Counted from the stretch's first letter, positions 54,567 through 64,000 are shown. The stretch: DNA of 64,000 nucleotides from Brevundimonas sp. UBA6550 (GCF_002434505.1 NZ_DJKE01000012.1:570558-634557), one strand, 5' to 3'. The notes: a model not told the origin generated them from the letters alone. Program-made: numbers and translations.

Positions 54567-57500
54567 ATGCACGCACGATCCAACGACCGCCGCCCCGTCG
54601 CTCCAAGCGGCGCGGCGACCCTGGCGACCCGTCTGCTGGTCGCAACCTTGTATGCGCTGGGCGTCGTCTTCCCGCTGGGCCTCATCATGACGCCCGCGTC
54701 GGCGAGCGCGCAGACCAGCGTCGTCGACGTGTGTACAGGCGTGGCCCTGCCGCGATCGGTCGTCACCGACATTGTCGCCCCGGTGATCATCGGCGTCGCG
54801 ACGCCGATCGAGAACACCGTCAACGGCCTGCTCAGCATTCTGGCGCCTCGTCTGAACGTAGGCGCAACCGCCCTGCTGGCGAGCGCGGCGCGCGGCGACG
54901 ACATCACGCTGCGGTTGCTGGACGTGAACGGCAATGCCGTCAATCCGGCGAACAGCTGCGTGAACCAGGCCGATCGCTTCACCCTGGCCGAAGAGGCGGG
55001 GATTTCCATTGGCGGCAATCAGATCACCGGCCTGGGCTCAGGCGGCGCCATAGCGATCGCGGGGGAGTTGAACTCCATCGCCTTCGGCAACGGTTCTCGC
55101 ACGGCGGCCACCTCGGCCGACGCCATCGCCCTGGGTCGCACGGCCCGCGTCCTGGCCAATGCGGGGCGGTCCGTCGCCCTGGGCGCCGACGCCTCTGTCG
55201 GCGTGTCCAACAGCCTGGCGCTGGGCGCCAGCAGCGCCGCCCTGAGGGGCGCGCTCGCCAACTATACGGCGACGGGACTGCCCACGCTTCAGACTTCGGT
55301 CGGCGAAGTGTCTTTCGGCGCGGCCGGGGCGGAACGTCAGCTTACCAACATCGCCGCCGGGTCGGACGCGACAGACGCGGTCAACGTCGGCCAGTTGCGT
55401 GGGGTGTCGACCAACCTTCAGGCCTTGGCCGACCTGGCCGTCACCTATGACGATCTCAGCGCCTCGGTCCTGACGCTCGGGGGCCTTGGCGGGACGCGGA
55501 TCACCAATCTGGCGCTGGGCCAGCTGGCCGCCGGCTCGACCGACGCCGTGACGGGCGCCCAGCTGTTCGGCCTGGGATCCAGCCTGGCCGCGGAAATCGG
55601 CGGAAGCACCGCCTTCGATCCCGCGACGAGCACGATCAACATCGGCCTGACCTACGACGGCGTGGTCTACAGCACGGTGCAACAGGCGCTCGACGCGATC
55701 CTGGCCGCGCCCGGCGGCGGAACGCCCTTCCTGGCGGTCAAATCCGCCCTGGGCGGGGCTCTTGCCTCCGGCGTCGACGCCACGGCCGTCGGACCGGCAG
55801 CCTCGGCCGCCGCCGACAACAGCGTGGCCCTCGGCGCCGCCAGCCTCGCCGATCGCGGCGCCCTGGCCGACTACGCCGCCCTGGGTCTCGATGCGCTACA
55901 GAGCTCCGCTGGAGAAGTGTCGTTCGGCGGCCTCGGCTCGGAGCGTCAGCTGACCCACGTCGCGGCCGGCTCGGAGCTGACAGACGCGGTGAATGTCGGC
56001 CAGTTGCTGGGCGTCTCGGACGACCTTCAGGCCCTGGCCGACATCGCCGTGGCCTATGACGATCCGACGGCGGCCAGCGTGACGCTGGCCGGCGTCGGCG
56101 GCACGATCATCTCCAATGTATCGGCGGGCGACCTCGCCGCCGGCTCCACGCAGGCGGTCAACGGCGCCCAGCTGTTCGCCACGAACACCCAGGTCGGCTT
56201 GAACACGACGGCCATCACCAACCTCACGACGGACCTCGGCGCCCTGTCCGATACGGCTGTCATGTACGACGATCTGCTGGCCGGTCGCGTGACCCTGGCC
56301 GGCGTGGACGGAACAGTCATCGGCAACGTCGCCGCCGGCGCCCTGTCGGCGACATCGACCGAAGCCGTCAACGGCGGGCAGTTGTTCGCCACCAACACCC
56401 AGGTCTCGTTGAACACCACCGCCATCACCAATCTGGGCGCCGATCTCACCGCCCTGTCCGACACGGCCGTAATGTATGACGACCTGCTTGCCGGTCGCGT
56501 GACCCTGGCCGGCGTCGACGGGACCGTGCTCGCCAACGTCGCCGCCGGCGCCCTGAACGCAACCTCGACCGAGGCCGTCAACGGCGCCCAGCTGTTCGCC
56601 ACCAACACCCAGGTCGACGTCAATACGACCGCCATCACCAATCTGACCACCAACCTCGGCGCCCTGTCCGACACGGCCGTCATGTACGACGACCTGCTGG
56701 CCGGTCGCGTGACCCTGGCCGGCGTCAACGGGACGGTGCTCGCCAACGTCGCCGCCGGCGCCCTGAACGCGAACTCGACCGAGGCCGTCAACGGCGGGCA
56801 GCTGTTCGCCACCAACACCCAGGTGGCCCTAAACGCCGACGCCATCGCAAATATCGCCACGGCGTCCGCGCTGGCGGTCGTTTATGACGATCCCAGCTTC
56901 GACACCCTGACGCTGGCCGGCGCCGCCGGCACCACGATCGGCAATGTGGCGGCCGGCGAGCTCAGCGCGACCTCGACCGAAGCGGTCAACGGCGCCCAGC
57001 TGTTCGCCACCAACGCTCAGGTCGCGAACAACGCCGCCGACATCGTCACCAATACGACCGCCATCACGACCATCACCAACAATCTCAACAACGGCGCGGT
57101 CGGCGTGGTGCAGTATTCGAACGCCGCCGATCCGACGGTTCCGAACGGCGGCGTGGCGACCAACGACGTGACCCTGGTCGGCGCTGTGGCCGCCCCCGTC
57201 GGTCTGCACAACGTCGCCGCCGGCCTGATCGCGGCGGGATCGACCGATGCGGTGAACGGCGGCCAGGCCTTCACCCTGGGACAGAGCCTAGCGAGCGGTT
57301 TCGGCGGCGGCTCGGCCTTCGATCCGATCACCAACGCCCTGAACGTCGCCATCAGCTATCAGGGCGTCCAATACACAAGCATTCAGGCCTTCCTGAACGC
57401 CCTGTCGGCAGCGCCGGCGGGCGTCGCCTCCAGCGTCTATCTGGCCGTCAACTCCAACCTGGCCCCTGCGACCGCCCAAGGCCAGAACGCCGTCGCCGTC

Positions 57501-58826
57501 GGCGCTGAGGCTCAGGCGGTTGCGGACAACAGCGTCGCCTTGGGTTCTTCAAGCATCGCCGATCGCGACGCTCAGACCGACTACGCCGCGCTGGGCGTCG
57601 CCGGACTGCAATCCTCGGTCGGCTCCGTCTCGTTCGGCTCAGCCGGGGCCGAACGCCAGCTGACCCATGTGGCGGCGGGCACGGCGGCGACGGACGCGGT
57701 GAACGTCGCCCAACTGCAAGGCGTCTCCGACAGAGTGGACGCCCTGGCCGGGACCGCCGTCTCTTACGACACGACCACCCGCGACACCCTGACCCTGGCC
57801 GGCGCGAACGGCACGACGATCACCAATGTCGCGGCGGGCCAGGTCAATGCGACCTCGACCGACGCCGTCAACGGATCGCAGCTGAACGCCACCAACACTC
57901 AGGTCGCGCTCAACACCACCGCGATCACCAATCTGACCAACACCATCGCCAACGGCGGCGTAGGCCCCGTGCAATACAGCGACAGCGACGACCCCGAGAC
58001 CCCGAACGGCGGCGTGCGCTCCGACGACCTGACCCTGGTCGGCGCCAGCGGCGGCGCGGTGGGCCTGCACAATGTCGCCAATGGTCGGATTTCGGCCGGC
58101 TCGACCGACGCCGTCAACGGCGGCCAGATCTACGAACTGGCCTTCGCGGCGACCAATGCGGTGCAGTATGAAACCGACGCCTCCGGCGCGCGCACCAATC
58201 GCGTCACATTCCAGGGCGGCGACGCCTCCACGCCGGTGACGCTGAACAATGTCGCGGCCGGCGCGATCACAGCCACCTCCACGGAGGCGGTCAACGGCTC
58301 GCAACTGTTCCAGACCAACCAGGCCGTCGTCACGGCTCAGACCACCGCCGACAACGCCCTGGCCCTGGGTCAGAACTCGCTGCAATACGCCGACCAGGGC
58401 CAGACCCGCGTCGTCCTGGGCCGCAGCAATGGCCCGGCCGTCACCGTCAGCAACGTCGCGGCCGGGGTGGCCGACACCGACGCCGTCAATGTGCTCCAGC
58501 TGCGCGAGAGCATGAACGAGGCGATCCAGCAGTCGAACACCTACACCGACATGCGGCTGGCGGCGGTCAACTACAACGTCCAGGAAGTGCGCAAGCTGGC
58601 CTTCGCCGGCACCGCGGGCGCCCTGGCCGCCGCCGGGATGCCGCAGATCGCAGAGCGCGGCAAGTCGATGTTCGCGGTCGGCTACGGAACCTACGAGGGC
58701 CAGTCGGCCATGGCGATGGGCTACTCCCGCGCCCTGGGCGACGGCTCCATGGTCTTCCGGGCCGGCGCCACCTTCGACACCCAGAACCACGTCGGCGCCA
58801 ACGCCGGCATCGGCTGGAGATTCTGA
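54567..58826 (+). CDS. Trimeric autotransporter adhesin (YadA-like)
   Basis: A 1419-residue surface adhesin behind a GGGAGGAAC ribosome site. A signal region (LVATLYALGVVFPLGLIMTP, ASASAQ) leads into YadA-head-type repeats (SIAFGNGSRTAATSADAIAL, SVALGADASVGVSNSLALGA), neck motifs (TNIAAGSDATDAVNVGQLRG, NVAAGALSATSTEAVNGGQL) and a long repetitive stalk. The C-terminus (VQEVRKLAFAGTAGALAAAG to NAGIGWRF) is the YadA anchor that forms the trimeric barrel. It should mediate surface attachment or aggregation. The preceding PAS-LuxR gene is a natural candidate regulator. Confidence 0.94.
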   Translation: MHARSNDRRPVAPSGAATLATRLLVATLYALGVVFPLGLIMTPASASAQTSVVDVCTGVALPRSVVTDIVAPVIIGVATPIENTVNGLLSILAPRLNVGATALLASAARGDDITLRLLDVNGNAVNPANSCVNQADRFTLAEEAGISIGGNQITGLGSGGAIAIAGELNSIAFGNGSRTAATSADAIALGRTARVLANAGRSVALGADASVGVSNSLALGASSAALRGALANYTATGLPTLQTSVGEVSFGAAGAERQLTNIAAGSDATDAVNVGQLRGVSTNLQALADLAVTYDDLSASVLTLGGLGGTRITNLALGQLAAGSTDAVTGAQLFGLGSSLAAEIGGSTAFDPATSTINIGLTYDGVVYSTVQQALDAILAAPGGGTPFLAVKSALGGALASGVDATAVGPAASAAADNSVALGAASLADRGALADYAALGLDALQSSAGEVSFGGLGSERQLTHVAAGSELTDAVNVGQLLGVSDDLQALADIAVAYDDPTAASVTLAGVGGTIISNVSAGDLAAGSTQAVNGAQLFATNTQVGLNTTAITNLTTDLGALSDTAVMYDDLLAGRVTLAGVDGTVIGNVAAGALSATSTEAVNGGQLFATNTQVSLNTTAITNLGADLTALSDTAVMYDDLLAGRVTLAGVDGTVLANVAAGALNATSTEAVNGAQLFATNTQVDVNTTAITNLTTNLGALSDTAVMYDDLLAGRVTLAGVNGTVLANVAAGALNANSTEAVNGGQLFATNTQVALNADAIANIATASALAVVYDDPSFDTLTLAGAAGTTIGNVAAGELSATSTEAVNGAQLFATNAQVANNAADIVTNTTAITTITNNLNNGAVGVVQYSNAADPTVPNGGVATNDVTLVGAVAAPVGLHNVAAGLIAAGSTDAVNGGQAFTLGQSLASGFGGGSAFDPITNALNVAISYQGVQYTSIQAFLNALSAAPAGVASSVYLAVNSNLAPATAQGQNAVAVGAEAQAVADNSVALGSSSIADRDAQTDYAALGVAGLQSSVGSVSFGSAGAERQLTHVAAGTAATDAVNVAQLQGVSDRVDALAGTAVSYDTTTRDTLTLAGANGTTITNVAAGQVNATSTDAVNGSQLNATNTQVALNTTAITNLTNTIANGGVGPVQYSDSDDPETPNGGVRSDDLTLVGASGGAVGLHNVANGRISAGSTDAVNGGQIYELAFAATNAVQYETDASGARTNRVTFQGGDASTPVTLNNVAAGAITATSTEAVNGSQLFQTNQAVVTAQTTADNALALGQNSLQYADQGQTRVVLGRSNGPAVTVSNVAAGVADTDAVNVLQLRESMNEAIQQSNTYTDMRLAAVNYNVQEVRKLAFAGTAGALAAAGMPQIAERGKSMFAVGYGTYEGQSAMAMGYSRALGDGSMVFRAGATFDTQNHVGANAGIGWRF
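56211..56840 (+). repeat. Three tandem 210-base repeats in the adhesin gene
   Basis: Units 56211-56420, 56421-56630 and 56631-56840 are near-identical and each codes for 70 residues (AITNLxxxLxALSDTAVMYD, LLAGRVTLAGV, NVAAGAL, ATSTEAVNG). Diverged copies lie just before and after. In-frame units allow copy-number change without frameshift. Confidence 0.9.
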
Positions 58827-58997
58827 TGCAGGTCACGAACCGCCGTGCAGATGGCGCGTCATCTCGCCGCGCGCACCGGCGACCGGCCTACGCCGGCAGG
58901 ACATAATGGGCGGATTTTCTCGGCTTCACGGTTCGGGTCGGCGCGCTGCATTCTCCCCATGCCAGGGCGCTCAGGCTTGTCGCCGCTCGACCGGTCC

Positions 58998-59888
58998 TCA
59001 TCTCAGCCCCTCGAATCTCGCCATGGACTGCGCCACCTGGCCCGTCATCCAGTCCATGAACACACCCTCGACGCCTCTCCGAGATCGCGCCGACGGATGG
59101 AAGAGGTCGTAGGAAAGGCCGAGGGGGCGTGGCTCGCTTGAGCAGATGCGCAGCCGTCCGCTGGCCAGGAAGGGCTCGGACAGCAAGGGGGTGGCCAGCG
59201 CGACGCCGAGGCCGGCGGCGGACGCCTCGTACATCATGTGCAGGGTGTCGAAGGACCGAACCTGACGCGGCGCGATCCCGAGCCAGCGTTGCCAGAGGTC
59301 CTTGGGCCGGTGAACCGACACCAGCGGGAAATCACCCACCGACTCGCCCGGTCGAGGCGGCGCCCGGCCGTTGGCCAAGCGTTCCGGCGCCACGGGCACG
59401 GCGGTCACTTCGAACAGGGGAACCGCCTTGAGGCCGCTGGGTGCGACACGCCCGCCCCATATGCCGATGTCCGCCTCGTTCGAGGCCAGGGCGTCGAAGC
59501 CGGCGCCGACCACCAGTTCGACATCGACGCCCGTCTCCTCCAGCAACGTCGCGAGGCGCGGAAGAAGCCAGATCGAGGCGAAGGAGTGAGAGGCGGCCAC
59601 GCGCAGCCGTCCGCTGCGGGGCGCGGCCATGTCGTCGGTGGCGTCGGTTATGGTCCGCAATCCCGGCTCGACCCGTTCCAGATAGCGCAGACCGGCGGCG
59701 CTGAGGACCGGCACGAGACCGGACCTGTCGAACAGGATGACGCCGAGAAACTCTTCCAGACCGGCGATCCGCCGGCTGACGGCCGACGGGCTCAGCGCCA
59801 TGTCGCGGGCGACCGCGCGAAAGCTGCCGCCCCGCGCCGCGGCGACGAAGACCTCTACGGATTCCAGCGGCGGCGCCTTGCGAAGCAT
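58998..59888 (-). CDS. LysR-family transcriptional regulator
   Basis: A 296-residue regulator from ATG 59888 (MLRKAPPLESVEVFVAAARG); ATGs at 59915 and 59918 add non-conserved residues. The winged HTH (SFRAVARDMALSPSAVSRRI) and the type-2 periplasmic-binding-like effector domain (LRVAASHSFASIWLLPRLAT, DIGIWGG, AASAAGLGVALATPLL) are complete, as in GcvA-like members. It lies 39 bases after the PhoD-like pseudogene and may be in the TBDR transcript, possibly regulating it. Confidence 0.9.
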   Translation of the reverse strand: MLRKAPPLESVEVFVAAARGGSFRAVARDMALSPSAVSRRIAGLEEFLGVILFDRSGLVPVLSAAGLRYLERVEPGLRTITDATDDMAAPRSGRLRVAASHSFASIWLLPRLATLLEETGVDVELVVGAGFDALASNEADIGIWGGRVAPSGLKAVPLFEVTAVPVAPERLANGRAPPRPGESVGDFPLVSVHRPKDLWQRWLGIAPRQVRSFDTLHMMYEASAAGLGVALATPLLSEPFLASGRLRICSSEPRPLGLSYDLFHPSARSRRGVEGVFMDWMTGQVAQSMARFEGLR

Positions 59889-59927
59889 GAGGCGACGCCG
59901 ATAGCACCGCCGCATCACCGAAATGCG

Positions 59928-61447
59928 TCAGTCCGCGACCTGCACCGGCCGCGCGCCGGGCCGCCCGGCCTCGACCGCGAACCGTCCGGCGCTGCGACAG
60001 GCGCTGTTGGGATCGGTCAGATCGTCCACGGCGCGCAGATCCGCCGTCAAACGCGCGCGGTCGAAGTCCAGCAGGACATAGCCCGCCCGTCGATTGTCCA
60101 GATGCCGAACGTGCGGGTTCAGGGCCTTGGCCTGACCGAACAGGGATTCCGGCCCATTGCGCGAGGCCAGGCAACTGGTGACGAACTCCGTCGCGATCGG
60201 CGGCTGATCCGGCCTGGCGAAGTCGCCCAGCACATCGTTGACCCAGAAGGAATGGACGTCGCCGCTCAGGATCACCGGATTGGGCTTTTGCGCCAGAGCC
60301 GTCAGGACACGTTCGCGACTGGCGGGATAGCCGTCCCAGATGTCCGAGTATCGCGCCTCGGGCCCATTCGGCAGGACCAGGCGGGAAAACAGGGTCTGTT
60401 GCGCCAGCACGCTCCAGGTCGCCCCGTCGCGCGCCAGACTGTCCCTCAGCCAATCCTCCTGCGCCTGTCCCAACATGCTGGCCGCCGGGTTCAAGACGGT
60501 GGAGCAGTCGTCCAGAATCCGGCCGCCCAGATGGTCGGCGGCGGGGCAGGGGCCGGCCGTCCGGTGCTGGCGCGTGTCCAGCACATGGACCGTGGCCAGG
60601 TCGCCAAAGACGAAACGCCGGTACAGACGCACGCCCCCGTCGCGCCGCAGGGCGCTGGGCCGCAACGGCATATGTTCGAAATAGGCCTGATAGGCCGCCG
60701 CCCTTCGGCGCAGGAAGGCGGCTGGATCGGCGGTGACGCCGGCGGTGTCGCCGCCATAGTCGTTCTCGACCTCGTGGTCGTCCCAGGTGACGATGAAGGG
60801 CATGGCCGCATGGGCCGCCGCCAGGTTCGGGTCCGTGCGGTAAAGGGCGTGACGCGCGCGATAATCCGCAGGGTCATCGGCTGGGCGGCGCCGAAGGCGC
60901 GGACGTCTGGGCCCTGGCCGAACGACTTCTCGTAGATGTAGTCCCCGACCTGCAGCACGGCGGCCGGCGCGGCCGCGATCATGTCGGCATAGGCGCTGAA
61001 CCAGCCGTGCTCCCAGTGCTGGCACGAGGTCAGGGCCAGGCGCAGACGCTCCGGCGCCGTCGGCAAGGTCGCCGTGCGCCCCATGGGGCTGACCGCTCCG
61101 CCATGGTGAAACCGATAGGCGTATGATCGCCCCGGCTCCAGTCCCGCCGCTTCCAGGTGCACGGCGCCGCCGCGCGTCTGGCGCGCGACCGCCCGACCGC
61201 GACGGACGATGCGCCGAAAGCCGTCGTCCTCGGCGATCTCGAACCCGACCTCGGCGTCCGCCGCCAGGTCGGGGATGCGCGTCCACAGGACGAAGCCGTC
61301 GCTCGAAGGTTCGCCCGAGGCCACGCCCAAGGCAAAGGGATAGGCCGATGGGTCGGCGCCGTATGCGCCCGCCGTCGCGACCCCGGGCGTCAGGAAACGA
61401 TGGGCCGCCAGACCCAGGGCGACGGCGATCAGATCGCGCCGGTTCAT
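59928..61447 (-). pseudogene. PhoD-like alkaline phosphatase, frameshifted
   Basis: Two overlapping frames together make one PhoD-family protein. The 5' frame from ATG 61447 (MNRRDLIAVALGLAAHRFLT) has LGVASGEPSSDGFVLWTRIP, ALTSCQHWEHGWFSAYADM and VLQVGDYIYEKS. After FGAAQPMTL the homology moves to the other frame (YRARHALYRTDPNLAAAHAA, FIVTWDDHEVENDYGGD, VILSGDVHSFWVNDVLG) and runs to 59928. The shift lies near 60865-60872, consistent with one missing base in a CCGCAGGG stretch. All catalytic motifs are otherwise kept, so it is a recent mutation or a sequencing error. The gene starts two bases after the TBDR stop. Confidence 0.85.
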
Positions 61448-61449
61448 CT

Positions 61450-63735
61450 TCAGAACCGGGCCGAGGCGCGGATGAAGAAACTGCGTCCGTTCACGCCCAG
61501 CGGCGTCTCTTCGCCGGTCGGGAAACTGCCGCCCGTGGCGGCCAGGCTGGCGGCCGGCCATTCCAGTTCCTGAGGACGGACGTCGCTGAGGTTCTGAACG
61601 CCGCCCTCCAGCGTAAGGCCGGGGCGAACCTCGTAGGCGGCGGACACATCGACGGTGTAGCGTCCGTCGAAGGTCTGAGGCGCCACCAGCGGGGCCGAGA
61701 CATAGTCGCCGAACACGGCCGTGGACAGCTGGACGGACAGGGGGCCGCGCGACAGCACCGCCTGGCCCGTGATCTTGTCCTTGGGCTGGGCCTCGGTCAG
61801 GAACAGGATCGACTTGGTGTTCAACAGCGGCAGGGTCGGCAGCACCGGATTGGCGCGCAGCCTGTCCAGGGTCGAATCGAACCGGCCATAACCCAGGTTC
61901 AGGCTCAGGGCGGTCCGGTCATCCAGATCGCCTCGCCAGCGGGCCATGATTTCAAATCCCTTGGTGGTGGTGTCCACCGCATTGGTGAAGAAGCGCGCCT
62001 GCTGGAAGTTGGTGATGCCCGCCGCCCGCAGCACCGCGACGACGGCCGCTCCCGAAAGCTGCTCGCTCAGGGCGATGCGGTCGTCGATGCGGATGTCGAA
62101 ATAGTCCGCCGTCGCGCTGAAGCCGCGCCATGGCCCCACCACGACGCCGGCGCTGAGATTGCGGCTGCGTTCAGGCTTCAGATCCTCGGCGCCCAGGGCC
62201 TTGGCGACCGGGTCGGACACCGGCAGGGTGCCGACCGTTACCAGTTGCCCCGCGGAGGTCGCGCCCTGGACCGCGCTGAAATACTGCTGCTGCAGCGACG
62301 GCGCCTTGAAACCCGTCCCGGCCGAGGCTCGCACAGCCAGACCCTCCGTCACGTCCCAGCGCGCCGTGGCCCGATAGGTCGTATCACCGCCGAAGTCGTC
62401 ATAGTGGTCGTAGCGCGCCGCCAGCCCCAGGAAGACGGATGCGACGGGACGAAGCTCCATATCCACGAAGGCGGCCTGGGCGTCGCGCCTGGCGTCGGTG
62501 GGATTGCGCGGATTGAAGCCGGCGAAGCCGTCGGCGCCCAGTCCGAAATAGGCGTCCGGCTCGCCGTTGCGGATCGCATAGGTCTCGTGGCGCAACTGAC
62601 CGCCGACCGCCAGATTGCCGCCCGCCATCAGGGTCAAGGGCCGAGACGCGGTCGCGTCCGTGACCCACTGCTCGTATTTCACGCCGCCGGAATCGAAGCG
62701 CGTCGGGCTGGTCGCCCCCAGCGAGGCGTTGGCCGTGTCATGGACGTCGAAGTCGGCGCCGTTGCGGCCGTAGGTCTGGCTCAGATCCAGATCGAACCCC
62801 GCCCATGCGCTGCGCAGACCCGCCGTCAGGGCGCCGTCCCATATCGTCGGCTCGATGATCGGAAGAAAGCCGTTCGGCCAGGCCGCCGAAAAGCCGGGAA
62901 CGCGGAAGCCGGCGGCGTTGTTCGACACCTTGTGCGTCAGCGTGCCGAAGCCGTAGATTTCGACGCCGCCCAGCGGCAGGGCCGCGTCGAAGGCGGCGGA
63001 CTGGGCCGAACTCTTGGGATCGCCGATGCGATAGGTCACCCGACCGAACCGTTGATCGACATGGGCGCGATTGGTCGCGGCCTGACCGCGGGCCTCCGCC
63101 GACAGGGTCAGGTGGCCGCCGTCGCCGATGGCGAAACCGACATGGCCGCCCGTGGCCCAGGTCTCGCCGTCGCCCTCTCCGGTCACCCCGGCCGAGGCGA
63201 AGGCCGCGCCGCCCCCGGCGTTGGATTTCAGGATGATGTTCACCACCCCCGCGATGGCGTCCGAGCCGTATTGCGCGGCGGCGCCGTCGCGCAGGATCTC
63301 GATCCGGGCGATGGCGCTTTCGGGAATGGCGTCCAGATCGACCCCGGCGGAGCCCCGGCCGATGCTGTTGTTGACGTTCAGCACGCTGTTGGCGTGCCTG
63401 CGCTTGCCGTTGACCAAAACCAGCACCTGGTCCGGCGCCAGACCGCGCAGGGTGATCGGCCGGGTGTTGGCGGCGGTCGCCGTGGTCGCGGCGCGGGCGA
63501 AGTTGACCGACGGCTGCAACTGGTTCAGCGCGCGGTTCAGGTCCGTATAGCCCGTCGCCTCCATCGCCTCGGCCGAGACGACGTCGATCGGCGTGGAGGC
63601 CGCCAGGGCGCTGCGCCCGTCGGAACGGGTGCCGGTGACGACGATCTCGTCGACCTGGGTCGCATCGTTGCTCTGGGCGTTTGCTGCATGGGCGATGGCG
63701 CTCAGGCCGGCGGCGGCGAGTAATGCGGTCTTCAT
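61450..63735 (-). CDS. TonB-dependent receptor
   Basis: A 761-residue receptor: signal peptide (MKTALLAAAGLSAIAHAANA), TonB box (QVDEIVVTGTRSDGRSAL), plug (ITLRGLAPDQVLVLVNGKRR, IARIEILRDGAAAQYGSDAI) and barrel ending FFIRASARF. The NGKRRH and GSDAIAGVVNIILK wording is typical of the receptors related to those for siderophore and cobalamin uptake. It is followed directly by the PhoD-like gene, so an organophosphate substrate is plausible. Confidence 0.92.
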   Translation of the reverse strand: MKTALLAAAGLSAIAHAANAQSNDATQVDEIVVTGTRSDGRSALAASTPIDVVSAEAMEATGYTDLNRALNQLQPSVNFARAATTATAANTRPITLRGLAPDQVLVLVNGKRRHANSVLNVNNSIGRGSAGVDLDAIPESAIARIEILRDGAAAQYGSDAIAGVVNIILKSNAGGGAAFASAGVTGEGDGETWATGGHVGFAIGDGGHLTLSAEARGQAATNRAHVDQRFGRVTYRIGDPKSSAQSAAFDAALPLGGVEIYGFGTLTHKVSNNAAGFRVPGFSAAWPNGFLPIIEPTIWDGALTAGLRSAWAGFDLDLSQTYGRNGADFDVHDTANASLGATSPTRFDSGGVKYEQWVTDATASRPLTLMAGGNLAVGGQLRHETYAIRNGEPDAYFGLGADGFAGFNPRNPTDARRDAQAAFVDMELRPVASVFLGLAARYDHYDDFGGDTTYRATARWDVTEGLAVRASAGTGFKAPSLQQQYFSAVQGATSAGQLVTVGTLPVSDPVAKALGAEDLKPERSRNLSAGVVVGPWRGFSATADYFDIRIDDRIALSEQLSGAAVVAVLRAAGITNFQQARFFTNAVDTTTKGFEIMARWRGDLDDRTALSLNLGYGRFDSTLDRLRANPVLPTLPLLNTKSILFLTEAQPKDKITGQAVLSRGPLSVQLSTAVFGDYVSAPLVAPQTFDGRYTVDVSAAYEVRPGLTLEGGVQNLSDVRPQELEWPAASLAATGGSFPTGEETPLGVNGRSFFIRASARF

Positions 63736-63807
63736 TCGATATCCCCGAGATGCTGGGATCGACTACCTCGGTTCGCCGGACAGCCGTTATTGCTCGATCC
63801 GGCACGC

Positions 63808-63823
63808 GCGTTGCGCGCAACGC
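63808..63823. promoter_or_regulatory. 16-base palindrome upstream of the TBDR gene
   Basis: GCGTTGCGCGCAACGC is a perfect palindrome followed by two more AACGC steps, about 75 bases before the TBDR start. It may be an operator of the TBDR/PhoD/LysR unit; the rest of 63736-64000 shows no gene. Confidence 0.4.
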
Positions 63824-64000
63824 AACGCAACGCTCATGACCCGGCCATCAGCGCGAACGGGACAAGACCGAAGTCCGAAATCGTCCGTATCTCAAACGGC
63901 TAGGAGCCGAGACAACCACCGCCTGCAGGGAGAAATACGCTCGAGCATGAGGACCTAAGAACCCTTCGACCAAGGTTCGACAGAGCCCCAAGTGGCTCCG

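Overview
The window is GC-rich, densely coded chromosomal DNA. The mix of four large TonB-dependent receptors (TBDRs), flavin-dependent tryptophan-halogenase-like proteins, a TIGR02587/TIGR02588 pair, a BLUF photoreceptor and DUF1206/DUF3253 proteins suggests an alphaproteobacterium of the Caulobacterales, perhaps Brevundimonas-like. This is inferred from gene content; no rRNA, tRNA or CRISPR array was seen.

Layout. 0-7.3 kb: housekeeping and metabolic genes (racemase fragment, D-cysteine desulfhydrase, a small secreted Cys-rich peptide, the TIGR02587/TIGR02588 pair, BLUF protein) and thiC behind a TPP riboswitch; thiC carries an in-frame palindromic insertion. 7.4-9.8 kb: an AT-richer two-gene DUF262 + HEPN-like cassette that looks acquired, then a zeta-toxin-like kinase with a tiny overlapping ORF. 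10-16.3 kb: an HTH protein, DsbA-like oxidoreductase, a long perfect inverted repeat, DUF1206 protein and a two-component system. 16.3-25.1 kb: a phosphate-ester scavenging operon (TBDR, metallophosphoesterase, PhoD-like phosphatase, with a PAP2 acid phosphatase next to it), a double-TetR regulator and an MFS exporter.

25.2-41.7 kb: a carbohydrate-use region with GH9 glucanase, sugar porter, cation/proton antiporter, GH3 glucosidase, LacI regulator, a halogenase plus a degenerate halogenase, and a TBDR. Near-identical palindromes (TGACAnCGnTGTCA) lie upstream of GH9, GH3 and the TBDR, so this looks like one LacI regulon. A second TBDR/halogenase pair follows (40.2-44.9 kb).

45.1-52.1 kb: organophosphorus catabolism with a PhnZ-like HD protein, Tat-exported phosphocholine-type phospholipase C, a GntR/UTRA regulator, phosphonoacetaldehyde hydrolase (phnX), a TIGR03364-type FAD oxidoreductase and a DUF5690 transporter. 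Two TGGT(C/A)TAGACCA-type palindromes sit in the two divergent promoter regions and probably bind the GntR protein. 52.7-58.8 kb: a PAS/pseudo-receiver/LuxR regulator beside a repeat-rich trimeric autotransporter adhesin. 59-63.7 kb: a TBDR, a frameshifted PhoD-like phosphatase and a LysR regulator.

The recurring theme is outer-membrane uptake coupled to hydrolases for phosphorus esters, phosphonates and beta-glucans. The most unusual items are the DUF262-HEPN cassette, the degenerate halogenase, the palindromic element inside ThiC, and the two regulons readable from operator sequence.
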